From Emiliania huxleyi CCMP1516 (Eukaryota; Haptophyta; Isochrysidales; Noelaerhabdaceae), in the NCBI RefSeq assembly GCF_000372725.1, contig NW_005201327.1:117293-181292 (forward strand): a stretch of DNA of 64,000 nucleotides. The letters are read 5' to 3'. The translations under genes and the position numbers were made by a program. Below, one piece after another: positions 1-10,168 of the stretch. The notes under the pieces were generated by a model. The model had not been told where the DNA came from and made no database searches. It was given only the letters and a program-made list of their open reading frames with translations. Within the stretch, counting starts at the first letter, position 1; each line of letters opens with the position of its first letter.

Positions 1-2
1 GC

Positions 3-290
3 GGCAAAGAGCAGGGCGGCGAGGCGGGAGGTGGAGTCGGCGGCGGCGGCGGGCAGGCGATCGCGACGACGAGCGGCGATGCGGCGAGTGAAGCGGCACG
101 TGAAGCGGCAGGTGAAGCGGCAAGCCGGAGGGTCAGGGCCGCGGCCAGCACTCGCCGGCAGCAGCGGGCGGCGAGGGTTGCGCTCGCGCTGGTCGCGGCG
201 AGGAGCGCGCGCGCCGACCTCGGCGAGGGGCTGTGCAACTCCATCGCCCGCGCGCACGTCGCGGCATTGGGGCATTGTTTGTTGAGCTGA
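3..290 (+). CDS. Possible 3' end of a gene entering from the left edge
   Basis: One frame is open from the first bases to a TGA at 288-290 and encodes an Ala/Arg/Gly-rich tail with no recognised domain. Repeated Glu-Ala-Ala steps near residues 25-40 suggest a helix. The start lies outside the window, so neither length nor function can be judged. The reverse strand is also partly open, and GC-rich DNA gives open frames by chance, so this is a weak call. Just downstream (about 267-325) the phrase gcattgtttgt followed by tgagctgatc occurs twice, 30-odd bases apart. Confidence 0.3.
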   Translation, partial: GKEQGGEAGGGVGGGGGQAIATTSGDAASEAAREAAGEAASRRVRAAASTRRQQRAARVALALVAARSARADLGEGLCNSIARAHVAALGHCLLS

Positions 291-1685
291 TCCATTGGGG
301 CATTGTTTGTGTTGAGCTGATCGACGCCTGATAGTTTTGACACGCACGCATGTCATGGTGGAGGGAGGGTCAGGCGTGCCTTAGCTCTACAGTAAGCTAC
401 ATGCGTACAGCCGCGTGGATGCCCTCTCTGTCTACGTTATGGGCTGACGGTGACGCGTCACACAGACAATAACATGACGACACGTGTACGGCGCTAGGGA
501 ACCGCGTCGCCCCCGGAGCCGGTCGTCGACCCCCTTATCCTTTGGCCGCATTGGCGTTGGGTAAAGCGTAGCGTTTAAGATTAGGTGAGTGTGTGAGACG
601 GTTGGTTAGAGCGCGAGGATTGATGTCCATTAGAGACAGAAGACTACGTCATGCAAAAAGTGTGGGAAAAAAACCAAAAACGCTGTCACGGCCAGCTCGG
701 CACTATCTACTCAAAAAAAAGTGACGTAGAGCACCCACTTTTTAAGCGTTCCGCGCACACACAAGGTCCGCCTGCGTGCGCCGCCAGCTTCTCAGGGCCA
801 TCGCGCGAAAAACGACGGAGGAGATGCATCCTAGCTGTCGCCACCGAAGGCGACTCGACGTCGCTGAGATCGGAGTTCGGAGATCAAGCTCTGACAGGTC
901 ACACGTCGCTCCTTTGACGCCGACGTGACTCACCCGTGCAGAGCACATCAGGACACGGTCTCGACGGGCACTCTGCCAGAACTAAGACGAGACCGCGACC
1001 GACGGCGGGCCGTGCTTGCTGGCGAGCATCCGCGCTGCTGACGACGTGCTAGAGACTGACCTTCAGAGCGACGAGATTCTCGCATGCTTTGAGGAGGCGC
1101 TCGGCGAACGGCAGCCAGAGATGGGAACGGATGCTGCAGCAGGGCGATAGGCGAATCCATCCCGCCTCGCAAGACGAGACTCACACGTGCGGCGCGCTCG
1201 CCGCAGGTCGGCGTGCGGAGCGTCGGGCATCGGCTCGCCATCCCGGGAGCTTGCCTTGAGCGGCCCGGGCTGGGACCGACCGCGGGAGCTGCCTGCCTGC
1301 ACCAACCAACCAACGGACATGAGCGATCCGCAGTTGTCGAAGCGCCCCCCCCCCCCCCCTGCTAGTGTCTGTCGTCGTTCCTACCCCTGATCCTACCCCA
1401 CGGCTCACGCTAATGTCTGTCATCTCCAGCGCACAAAAGAATTTAAACAAAACAACTCTCTCTCACAGCACACAGGCTCGACACAGGTGCGAACTGGCGC
1501 GTGCAAAAGAAAAATCTAAACAAGCCGCAGGAAACCGGCGCTCAACCAACACCCCCTTGTTACACCCCACCACCCGAAGAGGCTGCTGGCGCGTGCGTGC
1601 GAGGCGTCCGAGCTGCAGCAGGTGAGGAAGCTGTCCGCGTCTCTGCTCGGCACGCAGTGGGCCGGGATCGAGTCGCCCCCCGCCA
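291..1685. other. Intergenic region, no supported gene
   Basis: Only short overlapping frames without domains or consistent codon bias are seen on both strands. A C-tract lies at about 1347-1360. The stretch nearest 1685 is presumably the promoter and 5' leader of the nitrite reductase gene; no defined motif was found. Confidence 0.5.
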
Positions 1686-3465
1686 ATGCGCCGGAGTGTT
1701 TTGCGGATTCGCTCACTCACTGCCGCTGCGGCCTTGTCCGCCGGCTCCACCCTCCGCTGCGAGCCCTCCGCTCCCTCAGCAGCCAAGCAGCAGGAGCGCG
1801 CGTCGAAGAGTCGCGCCATGCAGCAGGAGGTTTCGGCCGCCGAGAATAGCGGTGCGGCCCGCTTCAACGCCGCCCAGAACCCGTCCACCTTCCGCGTCGA
1901 CGTCTCTGTTCAAGCCGAGCCGGAGGTCGCCGCGGCGAAGCGCTTTGAAGAGGAGCTGGACAACGCTCTCGATCACCACGCAAAGCTTACCAAGGCCTAC
2001 TCGCCACCGTCCCTGACTCTCCCACTCGCCACCGTCCCTGACGACTGCTACCAGCATGGCGGCCGCCCTCACCGCGCCTCCCCCCGTCCTCAAGGTTGAC
2101 GCCGTCCGTGTGGCCGCCATCGAGGCGCTGCCGCGCATCAAGGCGCCCCTCACCATGGCGCCCCACGTGCCGCCGCCCATTGAGCGGAGAACGCCGGCCC
2201 GCCTCGTCGTCGACTTGTACAGCACGGAGAAGACGATGCCTGTGTCGCCATCCTGCAAGTACCCGTTCTGGACTTTCAACGACGGCGTGCCGGGGCCGAT
2301 GATCCGGGCCCGCGTCGGGGACGTGCTCGAGGTACCTACGGCCGCCTCTCCGCCGTAGCCCTTCTCCTCTCGGTCGCCCCCTCCGCGCCGCGGCCCTGAC
2401 CCCCGACCCGCCTCCACCAGGTGAACTACACGAATCGGGCCGAGTCGGGCATGGCGCACAACATCGACCTGCATAGCGTGGTGGGCCCAGGCGGCGGGGG
2501 CCCGTGCCTGTATGCGGAGCAGGACGAGACCAAGACGGGCATTTTCAAGTGCACCTCGCCTGGGCTGTTCGTGTACCACTGCGCGGCTGCGCCTGTGCCG
2601 GTCCACATTGCGAACGGCATCGCGCGCCGCCTGCCCCGCCGAAGCCCCGGCCTCCCCACCCGCAGCGCTGCGGCGGTGGGCGCCACCCCTACTAGTCGGC
2701 ATCTCCCTTCTCTTACCAGGCACCCACCCCTCGCCGCAGGCATGTTTGGCCTCGTGCTTGTGGAGCCAGAGGGCGGGCTGCCCTCCCCACCGCCACACCG
2801 CCGCTGTCTGCTCACCGCCACGCCCGAAACGCCTCGCGAAGGCGCTCTCACCGAAGCGTGCGGCGCGCCGCCTCCGCGCAGGCGGCCTTCCTCCGGTGGA
2901 CCGAGAATTCTACGTGGTGCAGCACGAAGTGTACTCCGCCGAGGACGAGGAGGGGTCGAGTGTGCTGGAGCTCGACTACGAGGCGGGGCTGCGGGAGAGT
3001 CCGACGTATGTGGTCTTCAACGGCCGGGAGGGTGCATTGACCGAGAGGCCGCTGATGGCGAAGCAGGGCGAGCGCGTGAGGATCTACTTCGGCAACGCCG
3101 GGCCCAACCTGATCTCGAGCCTCCACGTGATCGGCGCGATCTTTGACAAGGCCACGTCGTGCTAGTTGCGGGTGGGGCCCGAGGTTTCGAATCAAGTTGC
3201 CTATTACTGCTAGGTCTATCGCGAGGGCGACCTGATCTCGCCGCCGGCGCGGGGTATCGGTGTCACGGCGGTTCCTGCTGCGGGTACCACCGTGGTCGAG
3301 TTTGACGCACTCGTACCCGGCAGCTACACCCTGGTGGACCACAGCATATTCCGCATCGACAAGGGCGCCGTGGGCTTTCTGAAGGTGAAGGGCGAACCGA
3401 GGCCCGACCTGTACGACTCCAAGGAGATGAAGGTGTACTGCGATGGGTGCAAGCTGCACTCGTGA
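1686..3465 (+). CDS. nirK: Copper-containing nitrite reductase (NirK/AniA type), mitochondrial-type leader
   Basis: Reduces nitrite to nitric oxide. Proposed exons: 1686-1984, 2055-2331, 2421-2616, 2740-2772, 2882-3150 and 3214-3465 (about 441 aa); exons 2-6 are fixed by homology and phase, the first splice is less certain. The ligand set of the family is present. HNIDLH carries a type 1 His, the catalytic Asp and a type 2 His. FVYHCA carries a type 2 His and the type 1 Cys. VHIANGMFGL supplies the remaining type 1 His and Met, with the Met restored only by splicing. SSLHVIG gives the second-sphere His, and LVDHSIFR the last type 2 His. The N-terminus MRRSVLRIRSLTAAAALS is Arg-rich, Ser-rich and free of acidic residues, like a mitochondrial presequence; an Ala/Glu-rich spacer follows. 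At least three introns are GC-AG. Eukaryotic NirK is known mainly from fungi and some protists. Family assignment is secure; location is inferred. Confidence 0.9.
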
Positions 3466-3582
3466 GAGGGGGAATTGATTGATGGGAAGGCGAAACACAG
3501 TCCGACCAACGACTGGGACACCAACGCGTTATGGGTAACATGAGCTGAGAGAAACTTCGCACTGAGCGAGTAAATTCTTTTC

Positions 3583-3650
3583 TCGCACGACACTGGGCAC
3601 GGGACTGGCGCGCACTGGCACTAACACAGGTACACCAGTGTCGTGCGAGT
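3583..3650. repeat. Hairpin-forming copy of a dispersed repeat module
   Basis: The arms cgcacgacactgg and ccagtgtcgtgcg form a 13-bp perfect stem around a loop of about 35 bases. The left arm and loop are the reverse complement of a module also seen near 28060-28110 and 29238-29285 (reading cctgtgttagcgccagtg, then gcgcgccagtcccgtgcc). A degenerate piece occurs near 42965. This is a small dispersed repeat of unknown origin. Confidence 0.7.
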
Positions 3651-4618
3651 AAGTTTCATGTAAAAATTTCGGGCGCCCCATCCGGAGCGCGCCGCAAGAG
3701 CGACTACGCGACCGAGAGGGCGAGAACGAGATTGTGATGGACGAGAGCGAGTGTCGGACCATGCGAGAGCGGGGAACGAGCACGACGTGGAGGGCGAGGG
3801 ACCTGGCGTGCCGCCTGCACAAGTGGCACCACTTCACAGCGGCGGCAGCGACGGACGCATCGCTAAAGAAGACTCGAGACGGAAGGCTAGCATCATTCGG
3901 GGGATGGGAGGGCGCAATCGTCGTCAGTACTGCTACGCATATGCACGGAGGCCCATATGCATACGCATCACATTACGCCCTCTCGGGAATACGTAAACTC
4001 GGTGCGTGTACGTCACTTGCCAGTCCAAATGCGTCGCATTACGCAGCCCGTCGAACGCCTCCCCCTTCAAAAATAAATAGAAAACGTCAATACATACACG
4101 TAATCATCGCGTGCGTGACGGTGCGATGGCCCTGTGGTTGCCTCATACGTACCACGTGTCACGTATACGGATTATGGATCTCCGCCGCATCAATAATCAA
4201 AGTACGGGAAGGGAAGAGGAAGGGACTCGAGGCGGAGAGGAAGGAACGAGTAGCCTCGGAAACAGAGCGCCTGAGAGAGGGACAGAAGGAAAGGTAGGAA
4301 GGAGAGGATACGAGAAATGGAGTGGGCGGCGAATGCGTGTATTTGCTGGCGACGGAGGCGACATCGACAACGTGATGCCGAGGAGAAGGAAAGGGAAGAG
4401 GCAGAGAGACGCCTCGAAGCGGGGAGAGGCAGAACGACGAGAGCGATGGGGATGACACTCAAAACGACCCACTGCGAGCTCGAAGGCGAAGGCCAGCGCA
4501 GGAAACGCGGTGACAGGCCCGCCCTCCACCCACCTCCCCGCGCGGGGTCGCTCCGGGGCGACCCGGCCGCCCTCTGACCGCACTGCCATACTACTATCCT
4601 TCGACAGTATTCAATCTA

Positions 4619-4801
4619 TCAGCCCAGCCCGAGCGGGTCCCTCGCCGCCCGCGCCGCCCGCGTGCGCTGCCGCTTGGCGTTGGAGCGCTGCGTGCGCCAC
4701 TCGGCGCTGCCGGCGTGCGCGTTGCAGTGCGCCGGCGCCCTCGGCTCGCCGCCCCGCCAGTGGCGGCACTCGGACACGGGCGCGTCGCACGCGAAGCACA
4801 C
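4619..4801 (-). CDS. Possible last exon of a small Cys/His protein
   Basis: The frame contains CFACDAP, SECRHW and HCNAH, a spacing that could bind zinc, then a basic tail ending at a stop at 4619-4621. A plausible acceptor (acacag) sits just upstream on the reverse strand. No upstream exon was found and the family is not recognised. The frame may be chance. Confidence 0.22.
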   Translation of the reverse strand: MCFACDAPVSECRHWRGGEPRAPAHCNAHAGSAEWRTQRSNAKRQRTRAARAARDPLGLG

Positions 4802-5166
4802 TGTGTACGCGCGCGTGCATCGTGGAGAGTGGCCGCGCCTGTTTGAATCTACAACAAGTATATGTAGTACACAGCAGTCCGCTCAGTCACGGAGTCAGCG
4901 TCCGGAATAGACAACACACACTGTGGAGCGCACGCAGACACATGGAGGGGGCTCCGGACGGACAGACTTGGCTCTTGGGTAACGCACGCGCGCTTGACAA
5001 TCCTCAACCCACGCCCCGCGACAGTACGTGCTCGTCTACAGACGTTCATGCGACCGGTGGGAGTACGATAATGGACTCCTCGGCGCCGCCTCCTCCGTTT
5101 CGAGCTGTTAGCCGAGGTCATACTAGCGCTTCTCCCCCACCCCCTCCTCAAGAGCATACACGTCGA

Positions 5167-6423
5167 TCAGGGGGCCGCCGGCGGCGGCGGAGACGGGGGA
5201 GGCACCAGGGCCGCCAGAGCGAGCACCTTGTCCACGACGTGGATCACGCCGTTGCTGGTCTGGACGTCGGCGGAGATCACGGTGGAAGGGCCGCCGAGGA
5301 TACTGGGCGTGACGAGGACGGAGCCGGTCGAGCCGTCGACCGTGATGTCCTCTCCGTTCAGCGTGGTTTGGGCGGAGTTCTCGAGCGTCAGCGCGACTGA
5401 CGCTGGGACCTCGGAGCCGAGGGCGTGCTTCTGGAGGAGGGCGGTGACGATTGCATCGTCCGCGAGCACGCTTTGGAGGAAGGTCTGGTCGAGGGCAGCG
5501 AACGCGCCGTTCGTTGGGGCAAAGACGGTGTAGGACCCGGAGTTCGAGAGCGCGTCAGCCACCGCAGAAGACGCTCCGACCGCGGCGCAGAGCGTGCCGA
5601 CGGTGGCGTCGAGGCTAGGGTCGCAGGCGACCTGGGCGATGGACATGTAGGACCACGTCGCGATCACCTTGTTGATCTCGTGGATCACGCTACCGCCGTT
5701 GTCGGCCTCGGCGAGGTTGGGGGCGACCACCTCAGCAGATCCTCCAACGATGGCGGGCGTGATGGTGACGGGCCCGGCGGTGCCGTTGCCGTCGACAACG
5801 ATCTTCTCCGTGATGCTGTTGGTGGAGGCCAGGGTGTCGACAGGCTCGTTGACGAGGTTCAGCGCGTCCGCCGCCGGCACCTTGGACCCGAGGGTGTGCT
5901 TCAGCAGGAGGTTTGTGAGTGCGGCCTCGTTCTCGGGCTTGAGCAGGTCGGCGAGCGCTCCGTCTGGAAGGGCATCAAACGCGTCGTTGTTCGGAGCAAA
6001 GACCGTGTAGGTGCCCGCGGCGGAGAGCGCGGCGAGGACCGTGGGAGACGCAGCGATCGCGGCACAGAGCGTGGAGAACTGCGCCGGGGCGTTCGTGCCG
6101 CAGGCGACGTCGGCGATGGTGGAGTACGTGGAGATCGTGGAGTCCTCCTTCTTGTTCAGTCCGACACCGAGACCGACACCGAGGCCGAGAGCCAGTGCAA
6201 GCGTGAGTATCACGATGGCGATGATCCATGTGTTGGAGCGCGCCTGTGAGAGGGCCGAGTGCGTGAGAGCCAGTGCAAGCGCGACGATCACGATGGCGAG
6301 GATCCATGTGTTGGAGCTGTGCGAGGGCGAGCGCGTGAGGAGAGGAGAGAGAGGGAGGCGTCTGGGCTGGTGGGAGCGCACCTTGGGCGGCAGTCCCTTC
6401 TCGAGGTCGGCTGCGCGGCACAT
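5167..6423 (-). CDS. Membrane-anchored protein with two fasciclin (FAS1) domains
   Basis: Likely a surface adhesion or matrix protein. Model: exon 1 6423-6382, intron 6381-6244 (AAG|GTGCGC to CTCACAG), exon 2 6243-5167, about 372 aa. A short cytoplasmic N-terminus is followed by one membrane segment (NTWIIAIVILTLALALGLGV) and two FAS1 domains of about 140 residues. Each has the family signatures YTVFAPNNDAF or YTVFAPTNGAF (H1-like) and NGVIHVVDKVL or GSVIHEINKVI (H2-like). The protein ends in a Pro-rich tail. If the intron is retained, a second near-copy of the membrane segment would be translated, because the 3' part of the intron duplicates the start of exon 2. FAS1 proteins act in cell adhesion in algae and plants; the partner here is unknown. 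Confidence 0.85.
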   Translation of the reverse strand: MCRAADLEKGLPPKVRSHQPRRLPLSPLLTRSPSHSSNTWILAIVIVALALALTHSALSQARSNTWIIAIVILTLALALGLGVGLGVGLNKKEDSTISTYSTIADVACGTNAPAQFSTLCAAIAASPTVLAALSAAGTYTVFAPNNDAFDALPDGALADLLKPENEAALTNLLLKHTLGSKVPAADALNLVNEPVDTLASTNSITEKIVVDGNGTAGPVTITPAIVGGSAEVVAPNLAEADNGGSVIHEINKVIATWSYMSIAQVACDPSLDATVGTLCAAVGASSAVADALSNSGSYTVFAPTNGAFAALDQTFLQSVLADDAIVTALLQKHALGSEVPASVALTLENSAQTTLNGEDITVDGSTGSVLVTPSILGGPSTVISADVQTSNGVIHVVDKVLALAALVPPPSPPPPAAP

Positions 6424-7250
6424 GGAAGCTGGAAGAAGTAGGGACTCGGTCGGGCACGGCGGAGAACTCGCGAGGAAAACACCGAAGACACGCGCCAAAA
6501 TAGGCGGATGGTGTGTGAAAAACGGGAAATGTCCTAAGGAGTTCACCCTACCCCCACGGCGGCGCAAAAATGCCTTGATGTTTCGTGGGTGCGAGAGAGT
6601 CTCTTCTTGGGTGGTGCGTGTGTGTGGGTGGGTGCCGCTGGCTCCTGTGGGCCTTCCTTCGCGAACGAATCAAACTCTTGGGCGAACAAATGACGAAGGC
6701 GTGTGAACCGCGCCATTCGTTCTCACCTGGCAATCCTGTCTGCACGCCTCGCGCGCGCGCGAACAGGGCGCAGTAAGGGCGAAGAACAGCCAGGCTCGGT
6801 CGGACTTGAGTGCAGTTCCTACACATCGCCACCCACGGGTATCTTGGAGTGGTACACACACAAAATATGGACGTTTTCAGTGATGTATCTGCATGAAACT
6901 CTTTCCTCATTTATTCCACGCGCCAACAACAGCGCGGTGCTCTCTTATCCCTCTGGCGGGCCAAAGATCGACTCGCATGTCGCGAGATTTTGACTCGAGG
7001 CATCACGTCTCCATGCCGCCGTCAAGTCGGAGCCAGTCTGCGGCGACCACAGCGCTCACCGCAGGGATATGCGAGCTTTTCAGAGTCAATCTTTTGCGCG
7101 AAATCCCACAGTGGTGGATGTTGAATAAATAAATACATAAAAACGGTCAAACTCTGAGACGAGATGGGATTTAGGGACATGTGTCCCCGCCCTGCACGAT
7201 CTTGGTGTGAGGGATCTTCAAATTGTCCCCTCACCCCTGGTCACTACGGT
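6424..7250. other. Intergenic region
   Basis: No supported gene. The reverse strand just above 6423 is the presumed 5' leader of the fasciclin gene. A T/A-rich patch with aataaataaataca lies near 7120-7140; it could be a poly(A) signal or a simple repeat. Confidence 0.45.
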
Positions 7251-7751
7251 TTACCCGACACTAGAAGAGCAGCAAGAGTTGGGGCTGCGGCTACGGCTGC
7301 GGCTGCGGGAGGGGCTATGGTCGCGGGAGAGCCGCTGCGCCGCGTGGGCGCGCCTACACCGCGCTTGCTCCGCTCGCCACCTCTCGCAAAGGTCCAAAGT
7401 CATAGCCATCACCTCCTCCGGCAAGTCCTTTTCGCCTATCTCGCCGTCCCTCCATGCCTGGTAGAGCTCGTCGGCATAGCCATACTGCATCACAGCCTGC
7501 TGCACTGCGTCGTGCACAACCCCTGCCACCCTATCCCGCGCCTCAGCGTCGGAAAATTCGAGCTCGGAGTCATACCCGGAAGCAGGCGCAGACGGCCGCG
7601 GCGATTTGGCAGGCGGCGAGGTGGGGGAGGGAGAGCGCGGCGGTGCGCGCTCGGTGCTCCCGCTGGTGCCAGAAGGGCCAGCGCCCAATGCGCTCAGCCT
7701 GTTCTTGTCCACCACCTTGGGAGAAGTGGTGGATTTTGGGGCGCTGCGCAC
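7251..7751 (-). CDS. Small hypothetical protein with a Ser/Pro-rich head and Arg/Ser tail
   Basis: A 166-residue frame. Residues 1-60 are Ser/Pro/Ala-rich and probably disordered. Residues about 65-130 look folded and acidic, with a helix-like stretch (AVMQYGYADELYQAWRDGEI, then an EEVMAMTLDLCERW segment). The C-terminus is an Arg-Ser dipeptide tract (SRSRSRSRS) as in splicing-related proteins. No family is recognised. It is convergent in position with the 3' end of the pectin-lyase-fold gene and could be a downstream exon of another gene, but no splice link was found. Confidence 0.45.
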   Translation of the reverse strand: MRSAPKSTTSPKVVDKNRLSALGAGPSGTSGSTERAPPRSPSPTSPPAKSPRPSAPASGYDSELEFSDAEARDRVAGVVHDAVQQAVMQYGYADELYQAWRDGEIGEKDLPEEVMAMTLDLCERWRAEQARCRRAHAAQRLSRDHSPSRSRSRSRSPNSCCSSSVG

Positions 7752-7825
7752 CCCCTATTTTAACCGCGCCTGGCAGGCGTGTTCGTCCAAGTTCATGACT
7801 CGGCTCCGACCACGCAGCGTGCCGT

Positions 7826-9859
7826 CTAAGTTCGAGCCCGGCCGTCTCGCTCCGGCCGGTGCTGCTGCGCCGGTGGCGCGCGGCGCGGCCACATGCTGCC
7901 GCCGTCCGCCTGGACCACGGAGATGGTGACAGTGGCGCTGACGTTGGCGTCGGTCTCGACGATGGCGGTGGTGCCGATGGGTCGGCGGGCGACGTGGCGG
8001 ACGAAGCTGCTCTCGTCGTCGGTGACGAGCGTGTAGGAGAGGCGGTCGATCTCCGGCAGCAGCAGCTCGTCGGCAAAGTCGAACGCCCACCGCCGCGCGC
8101 CGACGAGGTGGAGCGTCCTCGACGCGCGCGTCGCCTTGAGGCGCGGAGGCTGCAGCGCCGGCCACGCCGCGTCCTGCACGCTGCTCGCCGAGTCGTCGAT
8201 GAGTGTGCGCCGGCCGCCAACGAACGAGCCGCTGAGCTTCACCGACGCGTAGCCGCCCGTGCTCTTTGCGGCGAAGAGATTGTCGCGGATGATCACGTTG
8301 TCGAGCGACGCCCCGCCGTCGCCCTCGGCCTGCTCCGCGCCCTCCGCCGCCGCGCGCAGCTCGACGTGCGCGTTGAGGAAGAAGGAGGACTCGACCGTGA
8401 GGCTCGAAGGCGCGTGCACGATCAGGTGGTTGAAGTCCAGGTAGCAGCTGCGCAGCCGCGTCTGCGGAGAGAGGTCTGAGGTCAAGTAAACTTCTACTTC
8501 ACACACCGTAAGTGGGTGGTGAGGCAGGGGCCGGGCAGCCCTCGCATCTCCACACACCCGGACAGGCAGGAGCAGGCCCGGCATTCAAAGTGCGAGGCCC
8601 GGTGCACGTGGGTGAGCAACCTGCGGAGAGAAGACGGAGCCGCCGACGACGATGCCGCCCGCGAGCGCCTGCGCGCGCGCCAGACAACGCGTCAGACAAC
8701 GCGGTAGGGCGGGGAGCGCGCGACCGCGGACGCGGCAGCCCGCACATTATTCCACACGTGCACTCCGCTCAGCGTGTTGCAGCAGCCGTCGACCGTCACG
8801 CCCGTCTGCGTGTACGCGAACACGATGACGTCGGAAAGCACGTTGTCGATCGAGTCGACGACAACGCCCACCGACGTCGAGTTGAGCCTCGCGACGATCA
8901 CCGACGGCAGCAGCGCCTCCGACCAGAAGTACTCCGCCGCCCACACCTGCGTTATGAGCCCCTCGTGCCCGCCCGCCAGGCGCAGGCCGAAGCGGCGGAA
9001 GCCATAGAAAAAGGCGTCGGCCACGGTGGCGCCCATCGTGCACGCCACGAGCAGGCCGCCCGCAGCGACGTGCGCCGCGTCAAAGTAGACCTCCCGCACG
9101 TTGACAAACTAGAGAGGAGTCAACTCTACTGGTCCAGAGGGCACCGCCGTTCATGGCTACGAATGGTTAGTCTGGCACCTCATTGCAGCTCTTCTGGCCA
9201 TCGGGGAGCCCGCGCGCGTCGAACGGATGGCAGTCGACACTGCCAACGGTGAGGAGCACACCGTTGCGGGGGAACGACGAGGAGGCGCGCAGCGTGCCGC
9301 GCATGATGTAGAAGTTCCCAAAGAAGGCTGGGACGAGAAGCGGCTGCGAAATGAGGAACTCGCCCTCGAGCTCCAGCGTCGCGCCGCCGAGGTCTGTGAT
9401 GTTTGATGCCAGTTTCGAGGCGGCAGGTTTGAGACTACCCACCGACAGGAGCGCGACCAACGCTGCCTGCAGCGCTCTCGTCGAGTCGAGCCTGCCTGTT
9501 GGGTCCGCTCCAAAGTCCACCGGTCGAAAGTTGCGACCCGATCTTGGCTGAAGAAGCGTTGGCGCGTGAGAGGAGCGCACGCCTGGCACCGGCGCCACGG
9601 CGAGCGCCGTCGCGTGGAGTCGCTGCGCCGCGATGAGTGTGGTCGGAGGCCTGTGGGCTGCAAGCGCCACTGCTGAGGCAGAGGTGTGCGACGCGACGCT
9701 CGGCAGGAAGAGGGTGTAGCAAAACACGAGCCACAAATTAAAGAGAGCCGATGGGGCGGCCTCGTCAGAGAGGGGCCGCGGCCACATGAACATGAGCAGA
9801 GTGGGCTGCGAAGGGCGAAGGCGGCGGCGAACAAGCGCTCCAAAACCACTGAAGTGCAA
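7826..9859 (-). CDS. Secreted right-handed beta-helix (pectin-lyase-fold) protein
   Basis: Three exons: 9859-9179, 9108-8746 and 8461-7826, about 559 aa; all junctions are phase 0 (GAG|GTGCCA/CTCTAG; AAT|GTGCGG/CCGCAG). Exon 1 has a hydrophobic leader (SALFNLWLVFCYTLFLPSVA), then FRPVDFGADPTGRLDSTRAL, which matches the entry motif of pectate-lyase-3 type domains (DFGA-x-G-x-x-D-[ST]-x-A-[IL]). The rest is rich in Val/Asn/Gly ladders typical of beta-helix coils, for example VIVARLNSTSVGVVVDSI. The true start may be an internal Met at 9793 or 9787. The 284-bp second intron contains a copy of the dispersed 150-bp element. The substrate cannot be told; polysaccharide lyase, hydrolase or structural roles all fit the fold. 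The C-terminal 30 residues are basic and less convincing. Confidence 0.8.
8485..8626 (+). mobile_element. Dispersed 150-bp element, copy A (inside an intron)
   Basis: This copy reads gtaaacttct, then a CACACA patch, a G-rich block, a catctccac block, cattcaaagtgcgagg, and ends at cacgtgggtgagc. The same order of blocks occurs at 10036-10112 (-), 11585-11732 (+), 20262-20420 (+), 33590-33655 (+, partial), 42785-42905 (-) and 61298-61443 (+). It lies in the second intron of the beta-helix gene, antisense to it. Confidence 0.8.
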
Positions 9860-10168
9860 GAAAAAAAATAAAAGCTCGGGGGCAATCTCCGCTGGTCCTG
9901 CCCCCGTGCCGCCGGGTGCAACTTTGTCCTATACATGCGCTCCCCGCTCCCGTTCCCCTGTGTCCCTGATCGTCCTTACAAGATCCTGCTCGCGCAGGTG
10001 GGGACCCTGTCGCTTCTCCCAGCTCCCACCCCTTGAGACGCGAGGGTTGCCCCCCCTTGCCCCACCACCTCGTGTGTGTGGAGAAGTTTACCTTACCTTA
10101 CCTTACCTTACCTCCCACCCCTTGTTTGGTGTGTCCGTTTTATTTATTTATTTATGGTCCTGTTTTCT
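9860..10168. other. Intergenic region holding element copy B
   Basis: Between the 5' end of the beta-helix gene and the 3' end of the CHAT gene, both on the reverse strand. It contains a partial reverse copy of the dispersed element at 10036-10112, ending in four ttacc repeats, and a ttatttatttattta run at about 10140-10154. Confidence 0.65.

Larger units (their letters stand above)
3466..5166. other. Intergenic region with short repeats
   Basis: No gene is convincingly supported. The region holds an inverted copy of a dispersed module (3583-3650), a purine-rich tract (about 4200-4450) whose long open frames are compositional, and a small Cys/His-containing reverse-strand frame (4619-4801) listed separately. 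Confidence 0.5.

Noticed and set aside
4100-4600. Several overlapping Glu/Arg and Ser/Pro frames
   Set aside because: All mirror a purine-rich strand; no domain, no start context, frames open on both strands.
8474-8584. Upstream in-frame Met and leader for the last beta-helix exon
   Set aside because: It lies in the intron within the dispersed element; the phase-consistent acceptor at 8462 explains the exon start.
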